Notes: generated by a model not told the origin, from the letters alone. A stretch of DNA of 64,000 nucleotides from Microcebus murinus (GCF_040939455.1 NC_134118.1:77462680-77526679), one strand, 5' to 3'; positions 6,243 through 19,274 are shown, numbered from the stretch's first letter. Program-made: numbers and translations.

Positions 6243-8312
6243 TGACTCTAACCCTAACCCTTACCCAGCCCGTCTCCTCCTCGGCCCCTGCCTGACTGAC
6301 TCCTTCCCGCCCGGCCTGTCACCTGTCACCGTCCTCTGCCCCTGCCTGACACGCTCCTCCCCGCCCGGGCCGTCACCGTCCTCGGCCCCTGCCTGACGGG
6401 GCTCCTCCGTCGCCTGGGCCTTCCAAGGGCTTGGTGTGGACGCTGGTTCCAGGACGCCCTCCCAGGAACCCGGTAGCAGGGCGGCCGCAGCGTCTCGCGC
6501 CACCCAACCGTCCGCCGGCCGGCGGCCGTCGCTAAGTGGCCTGCGGGGGACGTGCCCCCACTGTGGGGCGGGCGCCCAGCCTGGTGTCTTCTCCGAGGCC
6601 CCGTGGCTGCTTTCACCCCCCCCCGCAAGGGGAGAGCCGCGGAGGTGGGGACCGCCTCCTCGTGGGGACGTACACCCAGCTCTCCACGTCGGATTCCGGG
6701 GCTCTCTGTCCTGCCAGAAGGCCCAGCTGGCCTGCGGGTCCTTAGAGTGGCAAAAACATCCGAAAACTGAGATTGAGGGTCCGGTGGTTGTCTGCACTTT
6801 TGTGCTGGGCACCCCAGGGAGGCCCGGGGGCTGGCTGGACGACGCGGTCTGCTGGGCAGGGGGGGGGGTTTGGAGGAGCAACTGATGCCCTTTGCACTTT
6901 GGGTAGCAAGTGTCTGAGGTGTCTCTGAGCCCTGCGCCATGTCGGGGGTGGGGGGTGGGAGGTCGGTGGGGGTGGAGGAGCAGGAGGAGGAGGAGGAGGA
7001 GGTGGGAAGGGCCGTGGCCTGCAGTCGTCTTCCCGGGGTGGCTTCTTCCACAGGCTGCTTGGCCTGGGCTCCCTGCACCTGGGCCTTTGGAGGACTGGCC
7101 CTGTGCTTGCCAACGCTTCCCCTGCAGGGACCCAGAGCTGGGAGGTTGCATCTCTCAGCCCTGGGTCGGGCAGAGCCCCAGCGGGCCATGCCCACAACCT
7201 CTCTCAGCACGGGTCCCCCAGAAGGCTCCTTTGGGACCAGGATTCTCTTGCGGGTGACTCTTTAAGGTCTGGCCCCTGGATGGAGGGGCACCAGGAGTAG
7301 AGGAGCAGGAAGGGGAAGGGGGTGGCCATGCGAGGGGACACTTTCAGGCCAAGTCCCAGCTTCAGCCTGATCCTCCTGGGAACCCCGGGGTGTACGTCAC
7401 ACCTCCTGGTTGTCCCGCTCTGAGACAAGGAGCCGGGCTTCGCATTCCCCCAGCAGCCAGTCGTGGGCTGAGGACACCTGGGGCGTTGGGAACTCCCTGG
7501 CTTCTCCTTGGCTTAACATCTGGAGCTGCTTGTGAATCGTGCCGCCACACACACACCCGAGTGCAGGTGTCTTCTGCACAGACTGCGGGCCTCGCTCTTC
7601 TGAATGCCGCTAGCTCGCCACCCACCCACGGGTGAACCTGGTCAGGGTACTTTCTCTCGGGGGCAGACTCTGATCCTGGCGGGCTACCGGTGTTTCTGTT
7701 TGCTCGTTTCTTTCTTCCATTTCGGGAAAGGCTTCCTTACTGGGTGTGGAAATCTCCTATGCCTTTCCTCGCCTATTCTGTCAGCTTTAAAATTCTCTTT
7801 CAGTTGCCACCCTCACAGATGGATTAGGAAACTCTTTCCGGTGCACTCATTAGTGAAATGACCTCAATGAAGCTGGAATCCAATATCTAATGGCCGATTT
7901 TTAGCGAGTCCACACGCCAGGGTGGTCGGGGTCCAATGCAGCCCCGGCCAGGCCCAGGCCCCGGCCCCTTGGACTGGGCCACAGGAGGACGCAGAGGAGG
8001 GTCCCGGCCCCCCCGGTCGCGTTGCCGGCAGTTCTCCAAGGGCTTGGGCGTTTTCCAGAGGTAGGAGATGGAGGGGACTGATTTCTTCAGCGCCCCACAA
8101 ACCACGCCACCCCACCCATGGGACACATCCCTAGAGAGAGAGAGAGACGCCCCATACACTCGCTCCCCTCCCCCATGCGCTGTGCCCCAGCCCGGGGCCC
8201 GGGGGAATAGGCGGCAGCCCACCCACAGGGTGGGGGGCCCAGCTGAAAGGGGTTGTCGGGGAGGGCGGCCCCTGCCTGGGGTCAAAGGGCGGGCGATCCG
8301 CGCGTGCGCAAT

Positions 8313-8313
<1 letters not shown>

Positions 8314-8343
<30 letters not shown>
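8314..8343 (+). repeat. (GGC)10 microsatellite, repeat 3
   Basis: Ten triplets, as in repeat 2. Confidence 0.97.
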
Positions 8344-8345
<2 letters not shown>

Positions 8346-8462
8346 GGGCGGCCACGAGCTGGGGGTGGGGGGCGGGTAGGTGAAGGAGGCCAGGCGAGGA
8401 GAGGAAGGGGGCTGGAAGGTCTCCACCTTGGCGAGTCCAGCCGTGGAGGCGCATCTTGTGTG

Positions 8463-8495
<33 letters not shown>

Positions 8496-8709
8496 ATAGA
8501 GAGACAGCCCCCCACCCCGGCCCACCGCTCCCTGCCCGCCCCGCCCCGCCTGTCACCCCCGTCCCTCGGAGCCCGCCGGACCCGGCCGGTGAACTCAACA
8601 GGCCCGGCCCGGCGCGGGTCAGCGCCGGTGCGGGGCCTGGGGCGGGAGGAGGCGGCGGGGAAGCGCAGAGAGGCTCGGCTTCTTGAGCGGGGCAGGGGCG
8701 CCCTCCGCC

Positions 8710-8830
8710 GTCTAGGGCCACACCACCCTGAACGCGCCCGACCTCGTCTGGTCTCGGAAGCTAAGCAGGGTCGGGCCTGGTTAGTACTTGGATGGGAGAC
8801 CGCCTGGGAATACCGGGTGCCGTAGGCTTC
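8710..8830 (+). rRNA. RN5S: 5S ribosomal RNA gene, copy 3
   Basis: Identical to copy 1. Spacing from copy 2 is 3643 bp. Confidence 0.95.
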
Positions 8831-8833
8831 TTC

Positions 8834-8848
8834 TTTTTTTTTTTTTTT
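8834..8848 (+). terminator. Pol III T15 terminator, copy 3
   Basis: T15, same position relative to the gene. Confidence 0.9.
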
Positions 8849-9660
8849 GTTTTGCCTCTTGTTCTGTCCCCTCTCTGGGAGCGAGGCGGCGGCCCGGGGT
8901 GGGGGTCACCCCCACCCTCAGCGCCCGCCGCGGTGCCTGGCGCCCCAGCCCGCACCGTGGGGCCTCCTCTTGTCCCAAGCCGCGACACCGCCGTCACGCG
9001 GCAGCATGCGTGGCTTCTGGACTGTCAGGTCTCAGACCAAAGGTCTGCTCTGTGGGAACCGACACGCTGGAGGAAACCTTGAGAGTCTGAGAGGGGAGGG
9101 AGTTCCAGAAGAAGGCCAGGATGTCATTTGGAGGGAGTATGTGACCAGAACTCGTCCCGTTGCTTTTGGGGTTCTATGGGCTACACGTAGGAATCTTTGG
9201 TGGTGGCACCTGATGTTGGGGGATCCGGAGTCGCACCCAGACCTGCTCCACAGGCCTCCTTTTACTTTTCTCTTCGGATTCATTATTTTTAAAAAGTGTC
9301 TCTTATCTCTATGATTGCATTTTCTTTTCTCTCTCTTTTCAAGCAGATGATGGGAGTCCAAGTATTAAGGTGACATGTGTTGCCCGTGCCCCCCTCCCCC
9401 CTGTGTTCTTATTCATTTACCTCTGATGTCGTTCCAGCGTATTGTGGGGGTACCAATGTTAGGGTCGGGTACGTTGCCCTCTCCCTGCCTCCCCCCTCGG
9501 GTCAGAGCCTCAAGTGCGCCCATCCCCCAGTCGGTGCGCACCCACCCCATTCCTAATGGAGGTGTATGCCCATCCCCTCCCCCCACCCGCCCGACACCCA
9601 CCCGATGAAGGTGATTCCTCTGTGTCCACTTAGGTGTCCATCGGTTCGTACCCATTTGCT

Positions 9661-9885
9661 GGTGAGCGCGAGCACGTGGTGCTCGTGTGTCCATTCTTGG
9701 GCTACCTGGCTTACTGGAACGGGTTCCAGCTCTGGCCAGGAGAACCACGAGAGGTGCCCTCTCACCGCTGCTCCTCCTAGCTGAATAGCACTCCGTGGTG
9801 TCCACGCGCCACATTTCATTTACGCACTCGTGGGTCGATGGGCACTCGGGTCGCTTCCAGGTCTTTGCGATTGTGACTTGTGCCC
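9661..9885 (+). mobile_element. LINE-1 3'-end fragment, repeat 3
   Basis: Same fragment, no private change noticed. Confidence 0.75.
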
Positions 9886-11955
9886 TGACTCTAACCCTAA
9901 CCCTTACCCAGCCCGTCTCCTCCTCGGCCCCTGCCTGACTGACTCCTTCCCGCCCGGCCTGTCACCTGTCACCGTCCTCTGCCCCTGCCTGACACGCTCC
10001 TCCCCGCCCGGGCCGTCACCGTCCTCGGCCCCTGCCTGACGGGGCTCCTCCGTCGCCTGGGCCTTCCAAGGGCTTGGTGTGGACGCTGGTTCCAGGACGC
10101 CCTCCCAGGAACCCGGTAGCAGGGCGGCCGCAGCGTCTCGCGCCACCCAACCGTCCGCCGGCCGGCGGCCGTCGCTAAGTGGCCTGCGGGGGACGTGCCC
10201 CCACTGTGGGGCGGGCGCCCAGCCTGGTGTCTTCTCCGAGGCCCCGTGGCTGCTTTCACCCCCCCCCGCAAGGGGAGAGCCGCGGAGGTGGGGACCGCCT
10301 CCTCGTGGGGACGTACACCCAGCTCTCCACGTCGGATTCCGGGGCTCTCTGTCCTGCCAGAAGGCCCAGCTGGCCTGCGGGTCCTTAGAGTGGCAAAAAC
10401 ATCCGAAAACTGAGATTGAGGGTCCGGTGGTTGTCTGCACTTTTGTGCTGGGCACCCCAGGGAGGCCCGGGGGCTGGCTGGACGACGCGGTCTGCTGGGC
10501 AGGGGGGGGGGTTTGGAGGAGCAACTGATGCCCTTTGCACTTTGGGTAGCAAGTGTCTGAGGTGTCTCTGAGCCCTGCGCCATGTCGGGGGTGGGGGGTG
10601 GGAGGTCGGTGGGGGTGGAGGAGCAGGAGGAGGAGGAGGAGGAGGTGGGAAGGGCCGTGGCCTGCAGTCGTCTTCCCGGGGTGGCTTCTTCCACAGGCTG
10701 CTTGGCCTGGGCTCCCTGCACCTGGGCCTTTGGAGGACTGGCCCTGTGCTTGCCAACGCTTCCCCTGCAGGGACCCAGAGCTGGGAGGTTGCATCTCTCA
10801 GCCCTGGGTCGGGCAGAGCCCCAGCGGGCCATGCCCACAACCTCTCTCAGCACGGGTCCCCCAGAAGGCTCCTTTGGGACCAGGATTCTCTTGCGGGTGA
10901 CTCTTTAAGGTCTGGCCCCTGGATGGAGGGGCACCAGGAGTAGAGGAGCAGGAAGGGGAAGGGGGTGGCCATGCGAGGGGACACTTTCAGGCCAAGTCCC
11001 AGCTTCAGCCTGATCCTCCTGGGAACCCCGGGGTGTACGTCACACCTCCTGGTTGTCCCGCTCTGAGACAAGGAGCCGGGCTTCGCATTCCCCCAGCAGC
11101 CAGTCGTGGGCTGAGGACACCTGGGGCGTTGGGAACTCCCTGGCTTCTCCTTGGCTTAACATCTGGAGCTGCTTGTGAATCGTGCCGCCACACACACACC
11201 CGAGTGCAGGTGTCTTCTGCACAGACTGCGGGCCTCGCTCTTCTGAATGCCGCTAGCTCGCCACCCACCCACGGGTGAACCTGGTCAGGGTACTTTCTCT
11301 CGGGGGCAGACTCTGATCCTGGCGGGCTACCGGTGTTTCTGTTTGCTCGTTTCTTTCTTCCATTTCGGGAAAGGCTTCCTTACTGGGTGTGGAAATCTCC
11401 TATGCCTTTCCTCGCCTATTCTGTCAGCTTTAAAATTCTCTTTCAGTTGCCACCCTCACAGATGGATTAGGAAACTCTTTCCGGTGCACTCATTAGTGAA
11501 ATGACCTCAATGAAGCTGGAATCCAATATCTAATGGCCGATTTTTAGCGAGTCCACACGCCAGGGTGGTCGGGGTCCAATGCAGCCCCGGCCAGGCCCAG
11601 GCCCCGGCCCCTTGGACTGGGCCACAGGAGGACACAGAGGAGGGTCCCGGCCCCCCCGGTCGCGTTGCCGGCAGTTCTCCAAGGGCTTGGGCGTTTTCCA
11701 GAGGTAGGAGATGGAGGGGACTGATTTCTTCAGCGCCCCACAAACCACGCCACCCCACCCATGGGACACATCCCTAGAGAGAGAGAGAGACGCCCCATAC
11801 ACTCGCTCCCCTCCCCCATGCGCTGTGCCCCAGCCCGGGGCCCGGGGGAATAGGCGGCAGCCCACCCACAGGGTGGGGGGCCCAGCTGAAAGGGGTTGTC
11901 GGGGAGGGCGGCCCCTGCCTGGGGTCAAAGGGCGGGCGATCCGCGCGTGCGCAAT

Positions 11956-11956
<1 letters not shown>

Positions 11957-11992
<36 letters not shown>
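11957..11992 (+). repeat. (GGC)12 microsatellite, repeat 4
   Basis: Twelve triplets. Confidence 0.97.
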
Positions 11993-11994
<2 letters not shown>

Positions 11995-12111
11995 GGGCGG
12001 CCACGAGCTGGGGGTGGGGGGCGGGTAGGTGAAGGAGGCCAGGCGAGGAGAGGAAGGGGGCTGGAAGGTCTCCACCTTGGCGAGTCCAGCCGTGGAGGCG
12101 CATCTTGTGTG

Positions 12112-12144
<33 letters not shown>

Positions 12145-12358
12145 ATAGAGAGACAGCCCCCCACCCCGGCCCACCGCTCCCTGCCCGCCCCGCCCCGCCT
12201 GTCACCCCCGTCCCTCGGAGCCCGCCGGACCCGGCCGGTGAACTCAACAGGCCCGGCCCGGCGCGGGTCAGCGCCGGTGCGGGGCCTGGGGCGGGAGGAG
12301 GCGGCGGGGAAGCGCAGAGAGGCTCGGCTTCTTGAGCGGGGCAGGGGCGCCCTCCGCC

Positions 12359-12479
12359 GTCTAGGGCCACACCACCCTGAACGCGCCCGACCTCGTCTGG
12401 TCTCGGAAGCTAAGCAGGGTCGGGCCTGGTTAGTACTTGGATGGGAGACCGCCTGGGAATACCGGGTGCCGTAGGCTTC
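12359..12479 (+). rRNA. RN5S: 5S ribosomal RNA gene, copy 4
   Basis: Identical to copy 1. Spacing from copy 3 is 3649 bp. Confidence 0.95.
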
Positions 12480-12482
12480 TTC

Positions 12483-12497
12483 TTTTTTTTTTTTTTT
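12483..12497 (+). terminator. Pol III T15 terminator, copy 4
   Basis: T15, same position relative to the gene. Confidence 0.9.
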
Positions 12498-13309
12498 GTT
12501 TTGCCTCTTGTTCTGTCCCCTCTCTGGGAGCGAGGCGGCGGCCCGGGGTGGGGGTCACCCCCACCCTCAGCGCCCGCCGCGGTGCCTGGCGCCCCAGCCC
12601 GCACCGTGGGGCCTCCTCTTGTCCCAAGCCGCGACACCGCCGTCACGCGGCAGCATGCGTGGCTTCTGGACTGTCAGGTCTCAGACCAAAGGTCTGCTCT
12701 GTGGGAACCGACACGCTGGAGGAAACCTTGAGAGTCTGAGAGGGGAGGGAGTTCCAGAAGAAGGCCAGGATGTCATTTGGAGGGAGTATGTGACCAGAAC
12801 TCGTCCCGTTGCTTTTGGGGTTCTATGGGCTACACGTAGGAATCTTTGGTGGTGGCACCTGATGTTGGGGGATCCGGAGTCGCACCCAGACCTGCTCCAC
12901 AGGCCTCCTTTTACTTTTCTCTTCGGATTCATTATTTTTAAAAAGTGTCTCTTATCTCTATGATTGCATTTTCTTTTCTCTCTCTTTTCAAGCAGATGAT
13001 GGGAGTCCAAGTATTAAGGTGACATGTGTTGCCCGTGCCCCCCTCCCCCCTGTGTTCTTATTCATTTACCTCTGATGTCGTTCCAGCGTATTGTGGGGGT
13101 ACCAATGTTAAGGTCGGGTACGTTGCCCTCTCCCAGCCTCCCCCCTCGGGTCAGAGCCTCAAGTGCGCCCATGCCCCAGTCGGTGCGCACCCACCCCATT
13201 CCTAATGGAGGTGTATGCCCATCCCCTCCCCCCACCCGCCCGACACCCACCCGATGAAGGTGATTCCTCTGTGTCCACTTAGGTGTCCATCGGTTCGTAC
13301 CCATTTGCT

Positions 13310-13534
13310 GGTGAGCGCGAGCACGTGGTGCTCGTGTGTCCATTCTTGGGCTACCTGGCTTACTGGAACGGGTTCCAGCTCTGGCCAGGAGAACCACGAG
13401 AGGTGCCCTCTCACCGCTGCTCCTCCTAGCTGAATAGCACTCCGTGGTGTCCACGCGCCACATTTCATTTACGCACTCGTGGGTCGATGGGCACTCGGGT
13501 CGCTTCCAGGTCTTTGCGATTGTGACTTGTGCCC
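13310..13534 (+). mobile_element. LINE-1 3'-end fragment, repeat 4
   Basis: Same fragment, no private change noticed. Confidence 0.75.
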
Positions 13535-15604
13535 TGACTCTAACCCTAACCCTTACCCAGCCCGTCTCCTCCTCGGCCCCTGCCTGACTGACTCCTTCCC
13601 GCCCGGCCTGTCACCTGTCACCGTCCTCTGCCCCTGCCTGACACGCTCCTCCCCGCCCGGGCCGTCACCGTCCTCGGCCCCTGCCTGACGGGGCTCCTCC
13701 GTCGCCTGGGCCTTCCAAGGGCTTGGTGTGGACGCTGGTTCCAGGACGCCCTCCCAGGAACCCGGTAGCAGGGCGGCCGCAGCGTCTCGCGCCACCCAAC
13801 CGTCCGCCGGCCGGCGGCCGTCGCTAAGTGGCCTGCGGGGGACGTGCCCCCACTGTGGGGCGGGCGCCCAGCCTGGTGTCTTCTCCGAGGCCCCGTGGCT
13901 GCTTTCACCCCCCCCCGCAAGGGGAGAGCCGCGGAGGTGGGGACCGCCTCCTCGTGGGGACGTACACCCAGCTCTCCACGTCGGATTCCGGGGCTCTCTG
14001 TCCTGCCAGAAGGCCCAGCTGGCCTGCGGGTCCTTAGAGTGGCAAAAACATCCGAAAACTGAGATTGAGGGTCCGGTGGTTGTCTGCACTTTTGTGCTGG
14101 GCACCCCAGGGAGGCCCGGGGGCTGGCTGGACGACGCGGTCTGCTGGGCAGGGGGGGGGGTTTGGAGGAGCAACTGATGCCCTTTGCACTTTGGGTAGCA
14201 AGTGTCTGAGGTGTCTCTGAGCCCTGCGCCATGTCGGGGGTGGGGGGTGGGAGGTCGGTGGGGGTGGAGGAGCAGGAGGAGGAGGAGGAGGAGGTGGGAA
14301 GGGCCGTGGCCTGCAGTCGTCTTCCCGGGGTGGCTTCTTCCACAGGCTGCTTGGCCTGGGCTCCCTGCACCTGGGCCTTTGGAGGACTGGCCCTGTGCTT
14401 GCCAACGCTTCCCCTGCAGGGACCCAGAGCTGGGAGGTTGCATCTCTCAGCCCTGGGTCGGGCAGAGCCCCAGCGGGCCATGCCCACAACCTCTCTCAGC
14501 ACGGGTCCCCCAGAAGGCTCCTTTGGGACCAGGATTCTCTTGCGGGTGACTCTTTAAGGTCTGGCCCCTGGATGGAGGGGCACCAGGAGTAGAGGAGCAG
14601 GAAGGGGAAGGGGGTGGCCATGCGAGGGGACACTTTCAGGCCAAGTCCCAGCTTCAGCCTGATCCTCCTGGGAACCCCGGGGTGTACGTCACACCTCCTG
14701 GTTGTCCCGCTCTGAGACAAGGAGCCGGGCTTCGCATTCCCCCAGCAGCCAGTCGTGGGCTGAGGACACCTGGGGCGTTGGGAACTCCCTGGCTTCTCCT
14801 TGGCTTAACATCTGGAGCTGCTTGTGAATCGTGCCGCCACACACACACCCGAGTGCAGGTGTCTTCTGCACAGACTGCGGGCCTCGCTCTTCTGAATGCC
14901 GCTAGCTCGCCACCCACCCACGGGTGAACCTGGTCAGGGTACTTTCTCTCGGGGGCAGACTCTGATCCTGGCGGGCTACCGGTGTTTCTGTTTGCTCGTT
15001 TCTTTCTTCCATTTCGGGAAAGGCTTCCTTACTGGGTGTGGAAATCTCCTATGCCTTTCCTCGCCTATTCTGTCAGCTTTAAAATTCTCTTTCAGTTGCC
15101 ACCCTCACAGATGGATTAGGAAACTCTTTCCGGTGCACTCATTAGTGAAATGACCTCAATGAAGCTGGAATCCAATATCTAATGGCCGATTTTTAGCGAG
15201 TCCACACGCCAGGGTGGTCGGGGTCCAATGCAGCCCCGGCCAGGCCCAGGCCCCGGCCCCTTGGACTGGGCCACAGGAGGACGCAGAGGAGGGTCCCGGC
15301 CCCCCCGGTCGCGTTGCCGGCAGTTCTCCAAGGGCTTGGGCGTTTTCCAGAGGTAGGAGATGGAGGGGACTGATTTCTTCAGCGCCCCACAAACCACGCC
15401 ACCCCACCCATGGGACACATCCCTAGAGAGAGAGAGAGACGCCCCATACACTCGCTCCCCTCCCCCATGCGCTGTGCCCCAGCCCGGGGCCCGGGGGAAT
15501 AGGCGGCAGCCCACCCACAGGGTGGGGGGCCCAGCTGAAAGGGGTTGTCAGGGAGGGCGGCCCCTGCCTGGGGTCAAAGGGCGGGCGATCCGCGCGTGCG
15601 CAAT

Positions 15605-15605
<1 letters not shown>

Positions 15606-15635
<30 letters not shown>
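15606..15635 (+). repeat. (GGC)10 microsatellite, repeat 5
   Basis: Ten triplets, sharing this allele with repeats 2 and 3. Confidence 0.97.
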
Positions 15636-15637
<2 letters not shown>

Positions 15638-15754
15638 GGGCGGCCACGAGCTGGGGGTGGGGGGCGGGTAGGTGAAGGAGGCCAGGCGAGGAGAGGAAGG
15701 GGGCTGGAAGGTCTCCACCTTGGCGAGTCCAGCCGTGGAGGCGCATCTTGTGTG

Positions 15755-15787
<33 letters not shown>

Positions 15788-16001
15788 ATAGAGAGACAGC
15801 CCCCCACCCCGGCCCACCGCTCCCTGCCCGCCCCGCCCCGCCTGTCACCCCCGTCCCTCGGAGCCCGCCGGACCCGGCCGGTGAACTCAACAGGCCCGGC
15901 CCGGCGCGGGTCAGCGCCGGTGCGGGGCCTGGGGCGGGAGGAGGCGGCGGGGAAGCGCAGAGAGGCTCGGCTTCTTGAGCGGGGCAGGGGCGCCCTCCGC
16001 C

Positions 16002-16122
16002 GTCTAGGGCCACACCACCCTGAACGCGCCCGACCTCGTCTGGTCTCGGAAGCTAAGCAGGGTCGGGCCTGGTTAGTACTTGGATGGGAGACCGCCTGGG
16101 AATACCGGGTGCCGTAGGCTTC
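16002..16122 (+). rRNA. RN5S: 5S ribosomal RNA gene, copy 5
   Basis: Identical to copy 1, although its repeat is a mosaic of two spacer types. The junction must lie between 15283 and 16754, a span that includes this gene. Confidence 0.95.
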
Positions 16123-16125
16123 TTC

Positions 16126-16140
16126 TTTTTTTTTTTTTTT
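16126..16140 (+). terminator. Pol III T15 terminator, copy 5
   Basis: T15, same position relative to the gene. Confidence 0.9.
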
Positions 16141-16952
16141 GTTTTGCCTCTTGTTCTGTCCCCTCTCTGGGAGCGAGGCGGCGGCCCGGGGTGGGGGTCA
16201 CCCCCACCCTCAGCGCCCGCCGCGGTGCCTGGCGCCCCAGCCCGCACCGTGGGGCCTCCTCTTGTCCCAAGCCGCGACACCGCCGTCACGCGGCAGCATG
16301 CGTGGCTTCTGGACTGTCAGGTCTCAGACCAAAGGTCTGCTCTGTGGGAACCGACACGCTGGAGGAAACCTTGAGAGTCTGAGAGGGGAGGGAGTTCCAG
16401 AAGAAGGCCAGGATGTCATTTGGAGGGAGTATGTGACCAGAACTCGTCCCGTTGCTTTTGGGGTTCTATGGGCTACACGTAGGAATCTTTGGTGGTGGCA
16501 CCTGATGTTGGGGGATCCGGAGTCGCACCCAGACCTGCTCCACAGGCCTCCTTTTACTTTTCTCTTCGGATTCATTATTTTTAAAAAGTGTCTCTTATCT
16601 CTATGATTGCATTTTCTTTTCTCTCTCTTTTCAAGCAGATGATGGGAGTCCAAGTATTAAGGTGACATGTGTTGCCCGTGCCCCCCTCCCCCCTGTGTTC
16701 TTATTCATTTACCTCTGATGTCGTTCCAGCGTATTGTGGGGGTACCAATGTTAAGGTCGGGTACGTTGCCCTCTCCCAGCCTCCCCCCTCGGGTCAGAGC
16801 CTCAAGTGCGCCCATGCCCCAGTCGGTGCGCACCCACCCCATTCCTAATGGAGGTGTATGCCCATCCCCTCCCCCCACCCGCCCGACACCCACCCGATGA
16901 AGGTGATTCCTCTGTGTCCACTTAGGTGTCCATCGGTTCGTACCCATTTGCT

Positions 16953-17177
16953 GGTGAGCGCGAGCACGTGGTGCTCGTGTGTCCATTCTTGGGCTACCTG
17001 GCTTACTGGAACGGGTTCCAGCTCTGGCCAGGAGAACCACGAGAGGTGCCCTCTCACCGCTGCTCCTCCTAGCTGAATAGCACTCCGTGGTGTCCACGCG
17101 CCACATTTCATTTACGCACTCGTGGGTCGATGGGCACTCGGGTCGCTTCCAGGTCTTTGCGATTGTGACTTGTGCCC
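16953..17177 (+). mobile_element. LINE-1 3'-end fragment, repeat 5
   Basis: Same fragment, no private change noticed. Confidence 0.75.
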
Positions 17178-19247
17178 TGACTCTAACCCTAACCCTTACC
17201 CAGCCCGTCTCCTCCTCGGCCCCTGCCTGACTGACTCCTTCCCGCCCGGCCTGTCACCTGTCACCGTCCTCTGCCCCTGCCTGACACGCTCCTCCCCGCC
17301 CGGGCCGTCACCGTCCTCGGCCCCTGCCTGACGGGGCTCCTCCGTCGCCTGGGCCTTCCAAGGGCTTGGTGTGGACGCTGGTTCCAGGACGCCCTCCCAG
17401 GAACCCGGTAGCAGGGCGGCCGCAGCGTCTCGCGCCACCCAACCGTCCGCCGGCCGGCGGCCGTCGCTAAGTGGCCTGCGGGGGACGTGCCCCCACTGTG
17501 GGGCGGGCGCCCAGCCTGGTGTCTTCTCCGAGGCCCCGTGGCTGCTTTCACCACCCCCGCAAGGGGAGAGCCGCGGAGGTGGGGACCGCCTCCTCGTGGG
17601 GACGTACACCCAGCTCTCCACGTCGGATTCCGGGGCTCTCTGTCCTGCCAGAAGGCCCAGCTGGCCTGCGGGTCCTTAGAGTGGCAAAAACATCCGAAAA
17701 CTGAGATTGAGGGTCCGGTGGTTGTCTGCACTTTTGTGCTGGGCACCCCAGGGAGGCCCGGGGGCTGGCTGGACGACGCGGTCTGCTGGGCAGGGGGGGG
17801 GGTTTGGAGGAGCAACTGATGCCCTTTGCACTTTGGGTAGCAAGTGTCTGAGGTGTCTCTGAGCCCTGCGCCATGTCGGGGGTGGGGGGTGGGAGGTCGG
17901 TGGGGGTGGAGGAGCAGGAGGAGGAGGAGGAGGAGGTGGGAAGGGCCGTGGCCTGCAGTCGTCTTCCCGGGGTGGCTTCTTCCACAGGCTGCTTGGCCTG
18001 GGCTCCCTGCACCTGGGCCTTTGGAGGACTGGCCCTGTGCTTGCCAACGCTTCCCCTGCAGGGACCCAGAGCTGGGAGGTTGCATCTCTCAGCCCTGGGT
18101 CGGGCAGAGCCCCAGCGGGCCATGCCCACAACCTCTCTCAGCACGGGTCCCCCAGAAGGCTCCTTTGGGACCAGGATTCTCTTGCGGGTGACTCTTTAAG
18201 GTCTGGCCCCTGGATGGAGGGGCACCAGGAGTAGAGGAGCAGGAAGGGGAAGGGGGTGGCCATGCGAGGGGACACTTTCAGGCCAAGTCCCAGCTTCAGC
18301 CTGATCCTCCTGGGAACCCCGGGGTGTACGTCACACCTCCTGGTTGTCCCGCTCTGAGACAAGGAGCCGGGCTTCGCATTCCCCCAGCAGCCAGTCGTGG
18401 GCTGAGGACACCTGGGGCGTTGGGAACTCCCTGGCTTCTCCTTGGCTTAACATCTGGAGCTGCTTGTGAATCGTGCCGCCACACACACACCCGAGTGCAG
18501 GTGTCTTCTGCACAGACTGCGGGCCTCGCTCTTCTGAATGCCGCTAGCTCGCCACCCACCCACGGGTGAACCTGGTCAGGGTACTTTCTCTCGGGGGCAG
18601 ACTCTGATCCTGGCGGGCTACCGGTGTTTCTGTTTGCTCGTTTCTTTCTTCCATTTCGGGAAAGGCTTCCTTACTGGGTGTGGAAATCTCCTATGCCTTT
18701 CCTCGCCTATTCTGTCAGCTTTAAAATTCTCTTTCAGTTGCCACCCTCACAGATGGATTAGGAAACTCTTTCCGGTGCACTCATTAGTGAAATGACCTCA
18801 ATGAAGCTGGAATCCAATATCTAATGGCCGATTTTTAGCGAGTCCACACGCCAGGGTGGTCGGGGTCCAATGCAGCCCCGGCCAGGCCCAGGCCCCGGCC
18901 CCTTGGACTGGGCCACAGGAGGACACAGAGGAGGGTCCCGGCCCCCCCGGTCGCGTTGCCGGCAGTTCTCCAAGGGCTTGGGCGTTTTCCAGAGGTAGGA
19001 GATGGAGGGGACTGATTTCTTCAGCGCCCCACAAACCACGCCACCCCACCCATGGGACACATCCCTAGAGAGAGAGAGAGACGCCCCATACACTCGCTCC
19101 CCTCCCCCATGCGCTGTGCCCCAGCCCGGGGCCCGGGGGAATAGGCGGCAGCCCACCCACAGGGTGGGGGGCCCAGCTGAAAGGGGTTGTCGGGGAGGGC
19201 GGCCCCTGCCTGGGGTCAAAGGGCGGGCGATCCGCGCGTGCGCAATC

Positions 19248-19274
19248 GGCGGCGGCGGCGGCGGCGGCGGCGGC
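19248..19274 (+). repeat. (GGC)9 microsatellite, repeat 6
   Basis: Nine triplets. Confidence 0.97.

Larger units (their letters stand above)
3649..7291 (+). repeat. 5S rDNA repeat 2 (3643 bp)
   Basis: (GGC)10, G at the site-700 equivalent, C9 form of the C tract, and the rare linked block G/T/C at 5819, 5843 and 5881. It matches repeat 3 at every site compared. Confidence 0.97.
7292..10934 (+). repeat. 5S rDNA repeat 3 (3643 bp)
   Basis: (GGC)10, G at the site-700 equivalent, G/T/C block and C9 tract. It has the same length and the same markers as repeat 2, so the two look like a recent duplicate pair. Confidence 0.97.
10935..14583 (+). repeat. 5S rDNA repeat 4 (3649 bp)
   Basis: (GGC)12, A at the site-700 equivalent, A/A/G block and C9 tract. 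It has the same marker set as repeat 12. Confidence 0.97.
14584..18225 (+). repeat. 5S rDNA repeat 5 (3642 bp), mosaic
   Basis: (GGC)10 and G at 15283, as in repeats 2 and 3, but downstream of the gene it has the common A/A/G block and the 8-nt C tract, as in repeat 1. It also has a private G-to-A change at 15550 in a CpG. The left and right halves look like different lineages. Confidence 0.97.

Noticed and set aside
6261..7210. Open frames of about 295 codons on the - strand in the 3' spacer
   Set aside because: The 1-bp C-tract difference splits and fuses these frames between repeats (141, 198 and 274 codons in one type; 294 and 296 in the other). Three overlapping frames are open because the sequence is GC-rich with few stop codons. 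No family is recognised.
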